A stretch of 64,000 bases of DNA, from the NCBI GenBank assembly GCA_039090855.1, contig CM077023.1, positions 79,335,127-79,399,126 on the forward strand, given 5' to 3'. The translations under genes and the position numbers were made by a program. Positions 55,248 through 64,000 of this stretch are shown in pieces (the stretch's first letter is position 1; every line of letters starts with the position of its first letter). The notes under the pieces were generated by a model. It was not told where the DNA came from. It ran no database searches and saw only the letters and a list, made by a program, of their open reading frames with translations. The DNA is from Macrothele yani (Eukaryota > Arthropoda > Arachnida > Araneae > Macrothelidae).

Positions 55248-56425
55248 GTGAAATGCAAAATATGATAGAGGATTTATGGACGGAAAGTCTTTAAAAAATG
55301 CTGACAATAAACACAGCAAAAACTAAATATATGAGCAATACAGAAAAAGATACAGAAAAGATTTTAATAGAAGGAAAAGAAATCGAAAAAGTAGATAAAT
55401 ACATTTATTTAGGTCAAGTAATCAGTTTTAAAGAAAGACAAGAAAGAGAAATCAATAGAAGAATTATCCAAGGTAATAGAGCCTTTTGGAGAGTTAAAGT
55501 ATATTTAACCGGCGATCTTCCCTTGTGTTTAAAAAGAAAAATCTTCAATGTATTGTAACGTATATTCTAAATTAACTTTCCTTTTTAGAGTCTTTCCCTA
55601 TGTAAATCTTGAGTTTATTCTGTTGTTCTTCACTGTTAACGTGATATCTTTCTCTCAAACGAATACGTTTGGCAACACAATTGAGGTTGAATGAACGTGA
55701 CGTATGCCTGAGTTTTGATAAGAACAAGAGATAAAAGCGACGACTAAGTTGTTGCTTGAGGAGCGTTGGATTGTAAACTGATTATTGAAAGGAGCGTTGT
55801 GTTAAAGAGTTGTGTGGTGTGTGGAGAGTTTAGTGCAATATGCTATGCTACATCCTGAATAAAGCATCTTTTTCCGTAAGTGTGACTTCTGTTGTTTACA
55901 TGTTTCGTCTGGCCGTTAAGGTTTCTTTCATTTAGGAACTATTTCTTAGTATATTGATGTGTTAAATTAACGTAGAAGTAAGACAAGACTTCTTCTACTC
56001 CATAGTATGTATTAACCCCGTATTTACTTCTGGAAGTGAAACGTGGAGTATCACAGAACGACATCGTGAAAAAATAAGAGTAACGGTAAGAAAGTTAGAG
56101 AGAAGAATGTTGAAAATAACAAGAAGAGACAGAGTTAGAAATGAGCTTATAAGAGAAAGAACACGAATAATAGATGTTATAAAAATAATAAAAGAATCAA
56201 AGTGGAGATGTGCTGGACATGTTGGAAGACTGAAAGATGAAAGATGGACACGATTAATAACAGAATGACAACCGAGAGATGGAAACAGACGAAGGGGATG
56301 CCAGAGAACAATATGTAGAGAGATGACCTTCAAAAATGTAAAGGTGCTAAATGGTGGACTGAGGCCAAGGATCGAGGAAGCTGGGGAAGACTGGGGTAGG
56401 TCTATACCCTGCAATGCGAGCCAAA
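55248..56425 (+). pseudogene. RTE-like reverse transcriptase C-terminal fragment
   Basis: The left part has INTAKTKYMSN, IEKVDKYIYLGQVISFK and LPLCLKRKIFN, equivalent to QKTKVMFNAF, TDTYVYLGQQIS and PLCLKRKVFD of the other RTE family. After the insertion the right part has FTSGSETWSITERHREKIRV, RRMLKITRRDRVRNELIRER and KWRCAGHVGRLKDERWTRLI, then a stop. The catalytic core is not present. The A/T-rich codon use (many AAA, ATA) differs from the other RTE copies and suggests a different age or family. Confidence 0.78.
55554..56007 (+). mobile_element. LTR-like insertion with 5-bp TSD
   Basis: It is flanked by TGTAT (55549-55553 and 56008-56012), and removing it restores the interrupted RTE coding order. 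It begins TGTAACG, contains an AATAAAGCATC polyadenylation-like signal near 55858 and has no coding region. This fits a solo LTR. Its 3' end does not show the canonical CA, so the class is tentative. Confidence 0.45.
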
Positions 56426-56440
56426 AGGCTAAAACGATGA

Positions 56441-57582
56441 AGAAGAAGTTATTTATTTTACCTAGGTATAACTCAATTTTTTTGTAATTGGAAGTGATTT
56501 ACCGTTCCCTTGGAGATATGAGCTGTGGAAGTTTTACTTTATTTATTGAATTATTTGCGTAAACATCGGATCGAAAATTACTGGTAGGCCACAATCACCT
56601 TTTGGAGTAGTGGAATAAATTGAATTACTTTTGAAACAGCTGGCAATCACATGTATTATGAAAATACTAAGTGAAAGACGAACAACAATGGCGGGGGGAA
56701 ATAATATATGTAGAGTAATTTTTTGATAACTGGGTATTTCCTTTTAGTTTGTAAACCTAGAATTGTGCAGTTGCAAATGTTAAAATGTTATGGTAGTTCA
56801 TGAGCAGGAAAACAAACAGCATTTTTCTTTTCTTTTCTGTCATTTCTTCTACAGATATTAATAAAATAATACTTGGTTGCCTTCTGCTAAAAAAATTTAG
56901 CCATGCTCTAAGAATTTTGTGGTTTAAGGAAAAAGAAAGTTCCCAAATCATATTTCTTCAGCATATGCATGAAATATTAACACACTGTTAACTACTGTAT
57001 TGGAACTCCCAATTTTTAGATTTAAATGAGAAAAGAAACTGGTTTGACAATATAAAATAATCATTTTAGGTTTGTAAGGGGAATTTTAAAATTAAATTTT
57101 ATACGATAGGATTTTAAACGAAAAATTCTGTATGTCGTTTATGAACGACAAAGTAGAACAAAAATTCCTGACGTAACGGTTTCCTGTTTCCAAAGAGTTG
57201 CTGAGAAGATTTTAATCGTGTGACGAACCGCATCTCTGACGCCATGTTAGAATGATTTAAATGAGATGACATCACACCAGCAGCTGTGAAAAATCGGTTT
57301 TTGTTGTTATCACAACAAAGCGAAGTGGTACAAATGTGCGCTCTGTTGATTGGCTATATTTTATTGTTTTAAGAATCTTACCTTGATATGGAGTGCAACA
57401 AACACTCCAGTGCAACAGATGTGATCCAAATGTGAAACAATGAACATTACAGAAATGAACATGAACATTACAGCAATCATAAAAAGTATATTGTTTGAGG
57501 CAGAGATTCGACAATTAAAACAGGCAAGCACAAGTAGGCGCCAACAAAATGGGACAAACGTTCAGACAAAGAGATCAGATCA
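56441..57582. other. No gene recognised
   Basis: AT-rich sequence with no domain-bearing frame and no named repeat. Confidence 0.5.
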
Positions 57583-58610
57583 GATCATATGTAGGGGATT
57601 TTAAGAAGGGAGTGTCTGACCCTAGGTCTTAAACAACCCTTAGAAATAGGAAGCTAGGAGATTTGGGCTAGAGTGCCTGATAGGAAAGTGACACGGACGC
57701 GAGGTACAAAGGGGTAGGAAGACGCCCTTATTTATTACCGGTGGGCCAATACCCGGGGTCCTACGGCTTAACGTGCCCATCCGACGCACGGCGGATATTT
57801 AGTGGTTCGAGCGTTTGTACCTGCTTGGGATCGAACCTGAGGCAAAGAATATCTAACGCTTAAAGAAAGTCAACTCTCATAGAGATAACGTAAAACAGGC
57901 GGCAACAGCGCCACCACATCTTAAGATGTAATATGCTCTGCGGGAAAGTTAACATTCAGGAGCAAAACACGTTAAGGGGACTACGGCAGTGAAGCTTTTC
58001 TTTGATCCATAGTGGTTTCCTTCGATCTGATGACTATTTTCTCGGAGCAGTTTTTTGTTGTTGTTGTTGCTGTTTTCTGATATCCCGCTCATCCCTTATT
58101 TTGGTGAGAAAAATATGCAATATTATTAGCATTACTATTTAAATTAAATTTCAGCAAATATTACATTTAGGTCTAAGGATCCGTACAAAATGCAGACATT
58201 CCCTAGTATTTGGCATTACTGAAAAGGTTTCTGAAAAACTGAAGAACAAACAAAAGCCTTAAATAACCCGATTGGCGTAACAAAACTAACATATCCGATT
58301 TGCGAAGTGGTTATGCTACCGAGAAGGTAACAATCACGTGCTGTGAGTAGCTCGGCTGACTGTCCTTTACCCAAAGAATTGAAGTCAAAGATTGAAGTCA
58401 ACAGAAATACGCATGCGCAGTCTGCTCTGTCTGCTCCGGCATCAGCCTGTATGTTGGCTTCTGTGCACTGCATTTTTTCTCTGAAGATAGGGCTGCGTCA
58501 GTTACGTCTCGCTGAGCCTTAACTTCTTCTCGTTAGATATTCTTTGCCTGAGGTCTTCTCCGTGGCAGTCACGAACGTTGACCACTAGGCCACCCGTGAC
58601 CCTCAATCTA
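57583..58610 (-). repeat. SINE-B copy split by a MITE
   Basis: The body (57583-57842) is nearly identical to the 50.9-51.3 kb copy (AGGGAGTGTCTGACCC, CTTAAACAACCCTTAGAAAT, ACCCGGGGTCC). The tRNA head (58554-58610; on the minus strand a GGTGGCCTAGTGGTCAACG A-box region) lies beyond the insertion. Confidence 0.88.
57843..58546. mobile_element. 704-bp MITE with 16-bp perfect TIR and 7-bp TSD
   Basis: The termini are CAAAGAATATCTAACG and its exact reverse complement. Flanks are CCTGAGG on both sides (57836-57842 and 58547-58553), and deletion of the element restores a continuous SINE-B. No coding domain is seen inside. A 7-bp duplication is unusual; it is not the 8 bp of hAT, TA of Tc1 or TTAA of piggyBac. 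P- or Dada-like origins are possible but unproven. Confidence 0.85.
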
Positions 58611-59089
58611 AGAAAATTACATATGTTTAGATAAAGGAATACTTAACCAAAGAATTACTGTCCACTTTGCTTAAGTATGATGAAAGTTACAAAACTCCTA
58701 ATTCGTATAAAACACTAAACTCTTTTTTTTTTTTAAATAATCAGATTTACAAGTTTTAAAAAGCAAATTGAGCTTCAGGGTTCAGAGCTCAAACTTAGTA
58801 TAAGACGTGTAGCAAAGAACTGCACGTACAAGAGTTCACGAAAAAAGTTTTATTCCTTCTAACCACAAAGGTACATCACGAACTCCAACAATAGTCGTGG
58901 GCAATTAGGAACATAGGTAGCAGAAAACTCATCATGCGCTTTATATTCCACAAGTGTAACATACCTTTATGAATAGGTAAATCACTCAATGTAAAAACAA
59001 GAAAGATGACAACGAATTTTCGGGTGTAATGAGCACGTCTTTTGAATCCATTCTTACGGTTATTAAATTTATCAAAGCTATTCAAAGTC
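58611..59089. other. No gene recognised
   Basis: AT-rich. A minus-strand frame at 58876-59091 shows a hydrophobic stretch but no recognisable domain. Confidence 0.45.
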
Positions 59090-59498
59090 AATGGAATTGG
59101 TATGGAAAATAATAGTATCTGACCGAAGAAAGAAGTTTTTCAATCGGGTTTTTAATCCCGCAGAAATTGCTGTAAACGTAATAGTGAACTTACGCCCTCT
59201 GATTGCACACTTGTGCTTTAAGAAACAATTGAAATTATATGAGAAACATTTCACAGCGGAAACGTTCCCCGACAAAGAAAGAATTTTTGAAATCGGATTC
59301 TTAGAGGCAGAGATATGGGCAAATATAAGATATGCATATACGGCTTCTGGTGGAAAAATCATGCTTTATTTTAAGAACAAAGTATTTTCAAAAGGTTTTT
59401 CGATGTGAACGGTATCGGTCCAGGACAGAACTTTTTTCAGTCGAGTTTTCAGGAGCTCAGATTTTGCTGGAAATATATCAAAAGCAGAAATTAACCCT

Positions 59499-59516
59499 TA
59501 TGCCCCCTGGTGGCTA
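59499..59516 (-). promoter_or_regulatory. CTCF-core-like box
   Basis: Minus strand reads TAGCCACCAGGGGGCATA, close to the bilaterian CTCF core consensus CCACCAGGGGGCGC. It is embedded in a B unit of the array. Binding is inference. Confidence 0.4.
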
Positions 59517-59796
59517 AACCATTCTTTACCAAATATTAGAAATCATATGCAAAAGATTTCCAATTGGGAACCGTATCCGCTGCAGAACGAATTTTTCAAA
59601 TCGGAGTTTAGAAGTAGAAATATCGGGGGAAACGCAATTTACCTAAACGCTCCCTAGCGGAAAGCCTATGAATTACTTGAAAATTTTGAAATTATATGAA
59701 AAATATTTCGCACCAGAAACGCTATCCAACAAAGGAGGAATTTTTCAAATCGGACAATTAGAAGCAGAGATATTGGCAAAAATAAGATATACATCG

Positions 59797-59814
59797 ACGC
59801 CCTCTGGTGGAGAA
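59797..59814 (-). promoter_or_regulatory. CTCF-core-like box, weaker
   Basis: Minus strand reads TCTCCACCAGAGGGCGTC, in an A unit. One position departs from the GGGGG core. Confidence 0.3.
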
Positions 59815-59952
59815 ACCATGCAGTATTTTAAGAAGAAGATGTTCTGAAAAGATTTATCGACGTGAGTGGCATCTGTCCACGAACGAGTTTTTCAATCGAG
59901 ATTTTAGAAGCTCAGATTTTGTGACAAATACGTCAGAAGCAAAAATTAAAAC

Positions 59953-59971
59953 TTACGCCCCCTGGTGGCCA
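59953..59971 (-). promoter_or_regulatory. CTCF-core-like box, best match
   Basis: Minus strand reads TGGCCACCAGGGGGCGTAA, nearly identical to the known CTCF consensus TGGCCACCAGGGGGCGC. It is in a B unit, just left of the SINE-A insertion. Confidence 0.45.
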
Positions 59972-59977
59972 CACCAT

Positions 59978-59980
<3 letters not shown>

Positions 59981-60014
<34 letters not shown>

Positions 60015-60220
60015 TTGGAGGTTTAACGACCACCGTGAGCAACTCAATGGGCTATAAGCAGTCGCCCGTCCCTAATTTAGGGTCACTGGATCCAGGGAAG
60101 GGAGAGAACCAGTGCCGTAAGACAAACACAACATCCACGCCTCACCGGGATTCGAACCCGGACCCCTTACGGACGAACGATCAGAGGCCAACGCCTTAGA
60201 CCACTGCGCCACCGGGGCGG
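59981..60220 (-). repeat. SINE-A, full length, with long A tail and TSD
   Basis: Minus strand: head with A box TGGCGCAGTGG and B box GGGTTCGAATCCCGG, complete body, and an A tail of about 30 bases (T run up to 60010). The duplication CACACCATTCTTT flanks it (from 59970 and from 60221), confirming insertion by target-primed reverse transcription into the repeat array. Confidence 0.93.
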
Positions 60221-60851
60221 CACACCATTCTTTACCAAAAATTAGATATTATATGCAAAATATTTCCCATCGGGAGCTGTATCCGCTGCAGAAAGAATTT
60301 TTTAAATCGGAGTTTTAGGAGTAGAGATATCGGGTAAAACGCAAAATTGCTTTTACGCCCGTTAGCGGAAAATCTATGCGTAACTTGAAATAGTGACTAC
60401 ACTTTAAATACACTTCGACATAAATGGAATCGAAAGGTAAAAAAATTTCAATTGGATGTGTAGAAGCAAATGTATCGAATGAAATGTATTTTGAATTCGA
60501 TATCACCTGCATTTACGCCCTCTAGCAGCAAAATTGTACATCGTGAAAAAAAAAGAAAAGAAAGAAATGAAGGAACATCATTTGAATATTTCAAGCTTAC
60601 CAATGCAAAAAGAATTTTTCAAATCGGACTAATAGTTTCAGAGATATAATGTCCACAGCCGCACGGACGGACAAACCGATAACATGAGCACAATCTTTTT
60701 TTACAAAAGTCGTGCTAACAATCGTAAAGAGCAACGATAAAATGACAGCCAGTCTCATTGATAAAATTAACAGCCCGCACATCTTTAACACCAAACACAA
60801 CACAAATAAACGGTTTGCCACCCCGTTGGAGCATTTCATTGTGAGGTTTCT

Positions 60852-61034
60852 GCTACCTAAGCGATGGCTTCTGACTATTCGTCCGAGATGGGTCTGGGTT
60901 CGAATCCCGGTACGGCATAGATGTTGTGTTTGTCTTAGGGCACTGGCACTCTCCCTTCCCTGGAAACAGTAGCCCTAAGTTAGAAACAGGCTACTCACGG
61001 TGGTCGTTAAACCTATAAAAAAAAAAAAAAAAAG
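60852..61034 (+). repeat. SINE-A, slightly 5'-truncated
   Basis: From CTAAGCGATGGCTTCTGAC through B box GGGTTCGAATCCCGG to GCTCACGGTGGTCGTTAAAC and an A run at 61017-61034. The A box is lost. Confidence 0.88.
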
Positions 61035-61057
61035 ATAAACGGTCCCGCTTATACATA

Positions 61058-61800
61058 CACCGAAGAGCCAAAACATTATCACCACTCACCACCTGCCTAA
61101 TATGATGTAGGTCCTCCACGTGCCACCAAAACAGCTCACATCCGGCGAGGCATCGACGCTATACGAGACTTCGAAAGGTGTCATGTGGTATCTGGTACCA
61201 ACATATTACCAGCAGTTAAGTCCTGTAAGTTACGTAGTTGAGCCGCAGCAGATCGGTTTGCTGCTTCAAAGCAAACTACAGATGTTTGATTAGACTGACG
61301 TCTGGGGAATTTAAAGGTCAGGGAAATACTGGAAGTCTCCTCATGTTCCGCGAACCATCCTGGTGCCAACAATTCCCCAGGTAAAAAATGCACAAAAAAT
61401 ACCCGGCCGCCCACATGGTGCGAGATTCATCGGAGCAGACGACCTGCTTCCAATCATTCAATGTCCAATTTTGATGCTCTCGTTCACACTGTTGGCGCTT
61501 TCAATGGTGAAGCGAGGTTCGCGTGGGCACTCAGAGAAATTCATCAAAACCTTTTCAGCAGGGTTTGATGCATTGCATGTTGTGACACATTATTACTCCC
61601 GTCACAAACATTCAAATTACCGTCAAGTTGCGCCGCAATATCCAAACTAGCAGCGTACTATATGGTATATAGCCTTCGCTCCCCTCTAGCATCGATAAGT
61701 TGTAGTCAGCCTAAAACTTGCTGGAGGTTCGTTGTTTTTTCCTCTTCGGACCACTTTCGTCTAAAGAATTCCTTTAAGGTGTTTTTGAAGAAACGACATT
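61058..61800 (-). mobile_element. Decayed Tc1-like element, one end
   Basis: It starts CACCGAAGAGCCAAAACATT after TA (61056-61057), a terminus known from Tc1-type elements whose minus-strand product ends QIPxxTFRGLVESMPRR. The other end is missing or replaced by the SINE-A at 61856. Confidence 0.7.
61160..61800 (-). pseudogene. Tc1-like transposase remnant
   Basis: The minus strand encodes LAPGWFAEHEETSSISLTFK, then FPRRQSNQTSVVCFEA and LRNLQDLTAGNMLVPDTT, a scrambled version of the usual EEHxxxFxVLxWPPxSPDLNPIEHLWD to LRNLQDL region. Upstream segments (61660-61800) match the HTH linker of the same family. The catalytic aspartates are not recoverable by eye. It is strongly degraded. Confidence 0.6.
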
Positions 61801-61855
61801 CCGTGAATTTCATATGTTGAGCAAACAATACATAGTGGTTGACTCATAGAAAACC

Positions 61856-62036
61856 CTTTTTTTGTTTTGTTTTGGTGTTTAATGACCACCGTGAACAACT
61901 CGATGGGTTATAAGCAGACCCCTGTCTCTTATTTAAGGTCACTGGTTCCAGGAAAGAGAGAAAGCCAGTGTGGATTCGAAGCCGGACCCATCTCTGACAA
62001 ATGGTCAAAAGCCAACGCTTAGACCACTGCGCCAAT
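61856..62036 (-). repeat. SINE-A with small internal deletions
   Basis: Minus strand: TTGGCGCAGTGGTCTAAGCG head, degraded B box (GGCTTCGAATCC), CCTTAAATAAGAGACAGG and GTTCACGGTGGTCATTAAAC body, A-rich tail at 61856-61880. Confidence 0.85.
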
Positions 62037-62119
62037 TAGCGGCAGGAAAAGGCATATTTTTCTGACTATTCTGTATTTCATACACGGTCGAGTGACATTA
62101 ATGTGATCACCAGATAATA

Positions 62120-63140
62120 TCCAGAGTAACCACCGTGTGCAGCGCAGACAGCAGCTAGACGAGCTATGTGGAGCCATGCTGACGTTAACGCATCTGACAG
62201 CTGGATGAAGAGTGCGTGGTGGAGGATCCATAGAGCGAACAACACGATCGAAGTGGTCCCACAGATGATCAATTGAGTTTAAGTTCGGGGAATTAGGGGG
62301 CCAGCGAAGTACTTTGAAGTCTTCATCGTGCTCTTCCAACCACTCTCGGACATTTCTAGCTGCGTGATACGTCGCATTGTCACTCTGGAAGATCCCATCC
62401 GCCCCAAGGAAGACAATCAGCATGTATGAGTGTCCGTGGTCTGCAAGCATGGATTCATAACGAATTTGGTCCATAGTGCCTTCCACAGGTAGGAGTGGAC
62501 CCGGGGAATGTCACGGAAATATTCACCAGACCCACCAGCTTGTGTTAATTCAAATATTCACCAGACCCACCAGCTTGTGTTCTTCCAGCAATGGTTGAAA
62601 AGTGTTTGTTCTCCGATGTTTCTCGCCTTATACGCTAACGTCCATCCATTCCATGAAGCAGAAAACGTGACTCATCGGAGAAGGCAATCCTTTGCCAATC
62701 AGCGGAGGTCCAATTCCGATACTGCCGTGCAAATGTAAGCCTTTTTCTGCCGATGCACCTTCATTATCATAGGTGCAGTGACCATCCGTCTGCATCGAAG
62801 CCCCATACACAGCCGTGTTCGCTGAACTGTCGTTTTAGACACACTTCCGGTAGCCCCCTGGTTCATCGGCCAGTGAGTTGTTCCACTGTAGCGTGGCAAT
62901 CGGCCCTCACGCACCTTCGCAGCCGACGTTCACCTGTCACATCAATGGCACGTGATGCACCGCAGTTTTCAGTCGCTTATTCGAAATGGTGTCACTTCTC
63001 CAATCACGATACACTTAAACCACAGCAGCACGCGAACTGTTCACAAACTACGTATTTCAGAAATATTGCCACCTTTGGCCCGAAAGCCGATAATCATCCC
63101 TTTTTGCAAATCTGATAAATCACTCCTTTTATCCATGACA
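62120..63140 (-). pseudogene. Tc1-like transposase pseudogene, DD36D
   Basis: The start is near MDKRSDLSDLQKGMIIGFRA (about 63137). Later segments are MNQGATGSVSKTTVQRTRLC, a first-Asp region near 62670 (FSDESRF-like), then MEGTMDQIRYESMLADHGHS, IFQSDNATYHAARNVREWL and PNSPNLNSIDHLWDHFDRVV. The last catalytic Glu (NPIEHLWD in the family) is Asp, 36 residues after the second Asp. Several frame breaks and a 30-bp direct repeat (62517 and 62553) disrupt it. A copy of the MNQGATGSVSK segment is also found just upstream of the start. Confidence 0.85.
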
Positions 63141-63174
63141 GCAACGAGTGGTATGTTTTCAGAATGCCTACAGC

Positions 63175-63262
63175 ACACCTTACGCAGCAGTGTTCGCTGA
63201 AATGTCGATTTAGACACACTTCCAGTAGCCCCCTGGTTCATTCGGCCAGTAAGTATACCCTC
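63175..63262. repeat. Duplicated transposase segment upstream of the start
   Basis: GTCGATTTAGACACACTTCC and GTAGCCCCCTGGTTCATT here repeat the segment at about 62822-62877 (GTCGTTTTAGACACACTTCC), a partial duplication within the element. Confidence 0.8.
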
Positions 63263-63593
63263 CAAGCCAGCTCACGACAAGTGCCTTTTTTCATTGGCTA
63301 CGCGCTGTTGACGTCAAAAGTAGGAGGTGGTCACAATAATGTGACTCGACTGTGTAATTCCAGTTTTACAGCGGTTTTACTCACTGCGAAATACATTCAA
63401 CATTTTAAATAGCAAAATTGTCCCAATTTTCGATCTTTATTCGGTGCATTTGTTAAGATATTAAGTGAAAGCTATGTGTAACTTAATTTTTTCACTCATG
63501 TGTAGAGCAGGAGATTTCGCTATGTTCAGGATAATGATCTAACAAATAACTCCTCCCTTTTTGGACCACTATCTGTTAAACTATTGCCATTAA

Positions 63594-63765
63594 TGTGGCC
63601 GAGCGGTCAGGCACTAGGGCCTCTGACTAATCGTTCAAAATGGGTCCCGAAAGGCTGCGTGCCTGACCTTACCTTGCTCCTCTATAGGACCAGTGGCCCT
63701 AAATTAGGGATGGTCGACTCCATATAACCTGAGATGTTCACGAGAACAGTTAAACATAAAAGCAA
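63594..63765 (+). repeat. SINE-A-like copy, diverged head
   Basis: The head GTGGCCGAGCGGTCAGGC is a Leu/Ser-type tRNA A region. The body has GACCAGTGGCCCTAAATTAG and GGATGGTCGACT. The B box is lost in a deletion. Confidence 0.7.
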
Positions 63766-63944
63766 TTGTTGGATATTTGACATGTGTTTTACAAGCGCTT
63801 GTGATGCCTTTGTTATATCCTGCACATAACTGTTTATATCACAGCGGTGCACAGGGAAACAATATATTCCTCCACGTTCATTAGATTCCAGGTGATGGGC
63901 ATACGCTCAGTAATTTATTTTTCTTATCTTCCGCATGACCCTTT

Positions 63945-64000
63945 TTGTTTTCGGGGTTTAACGACCACACTGAGAAACTCCAAAGGCAATAGCAGTCGTC
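63945..64000 (-). repeat. SINE-A 3' end, cut by the window edge
   Basis: Minus-strand ends GTTTCTCAGTGTGGTCGTTA and GACTGCTATTGCC match the SINE-A body. The rest lies beyond the window. Confidence 0.75.

Larger units (their letters stand above)
55248..56440 (+). mobile_element. Second RTE-like family, fragment, interrupted
   Basis: It encodes the RT C-terminal region of an RTE-like element distinct from copies A-E and ends with a GATGAAGAAGAAG tail (56436-56448). A 454-bp insertion splits it at 55554-56007. Confidence 0.75.
59090..60690 (+). repeat. Array of about 150-bp units in ABC higher-order register
   Basis: AATCGGA/AATCGAG anchor words occur near 59137, 59290, 59438, 59598, 59750, 59893, 60304, 60455 and 60618. 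Allowing for the SINE at 59981-60220, spacings are about 143-168 bp. Types alternate: A has CAGAGATATxGGC and CCTCTGGTGGAGAAACC; B has GCTCAGATTTTG and CCCCTGGTGGC; C has GTAGAGATATCGGG and TAGCGGAAA. A to A is about 460 bp, B to B 455 bp, C to C about 463 bp. The frames inside are not genes. Confidence 0.75.
62083..63354 (-). mobile_element. Tc1-like element, complete ends
   Basis: The left end CACGGTCGAGTGACATTAAT and the right end, read on the minus strand as CACAGTCGAGTCACATTATT, form a TIR of about 29 bp flanked by TA (62081-62082 and 63355-63356). It is 1272 bp long. Confidence 0.9.

Noticed and set aside
58216..58473. 85-codon minus-strand frame inside the 704-bp MITE
   Set aside because: No domain, and it lies in a non-autonomous element; likely chance.

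Overview
This is eukaryotic, most likely metazoan, repeat-dense intergenic DNA. It is AT-rich and has no operons. I found no intact host gene, no host exon chain and no stand-alone tRNA or rRNA gene. Almost every recognisable protein stretch belongs to a transposable element, most of them broken by stops and frameshifts. The repertoire (several Tc1/mariner families, RTE-type non-LTR elements with (ATC/GAT)n tails, a Penelope-like element with an N-terminal GIY-YIG, zf-MYM-type hAT remnants, MULE, Tigger, and at least three tRNA-derived SINE families) fits an arthropod, perhaps a chelicerate. The species assignment is inference only.

Layout. 1-1.3 kb: a MULE with a 9-bp target duplication. 1.3-9.6 kb: diverged satellite-like repeats, SINE pieces, a perfect 30-bp hairpin and an AAACGGAAATTTC-rich repeat family. 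9.7-10.8 kb: a hAT remnant. 11-13.4 kb: a 296-bp tandem duplication and a SINE. 14.1-14.8 kb: three copies of a second tRNA-derived SINE in mixed orientation. 15.0-17.4 kb: a Penelope-like element whose GIY-YIG domain lies upstream of its reverse transcriptase (Naiad-like order). 17.7-19.3 kb: an almost intact DD34E Tc1 and a hAT C-terminus. 19.9-24.5 kb: RTE copies in head-to-tail order, fused to a decayed Tc1 (24.5-25.7 kb). 28.3-33.5 kb: a mariner, then three different Tc1 elements separated by only 10-17 bp.

36.8-43.6 kb is the most striking block. Two nearly identical RTE copies lie head-to-head around an AT-rich spacer, giving a palindrome with arms of about 3.1 kb. The whole palindrome sits between the terminal inverted repeats of a hAT element with an 8-bp target duplication (7 of 8 bases match). 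One arm carries the only long open reading frame in the window (806 aa, endonuclease C-terminal half plus reverse transcriptase).

43.8-47 kb: a TIR-bounded element and another RTE copy. 50.7-52 kb: a three-level nest in which a SINE is split by a palindromic Penelope-LTR-like element with a 14-bp duplication, and that element is itself split by a second SINE with an 11-bp duplication. Its arms carry a hammerhead-ribozyme-like fold. 53-58.6 kb: more SINEs, a Tigger remnant, a second RTE family interrupted by a 454-bp LTR-like insertion, and a 704-bp MITE with a 7-bp duplication inside a SINE. 59.1-60.7 kb: an array of roughly 150-bp units in ABC higher-order register carrying CTCF-motif-like boxes. 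60.9-64 kb: SINEs and two Tc1 remnants.

The elements do not cooperate as a pathway. They parasitise one another: the RTE and Penelope-like elements could supply reverse transcriptase and nicking activity, the SINEs have A and B boxes for RNA polymerase III and need such machinery in trans, and the cut-and-paste elements need transposases that are all visibly defective here.
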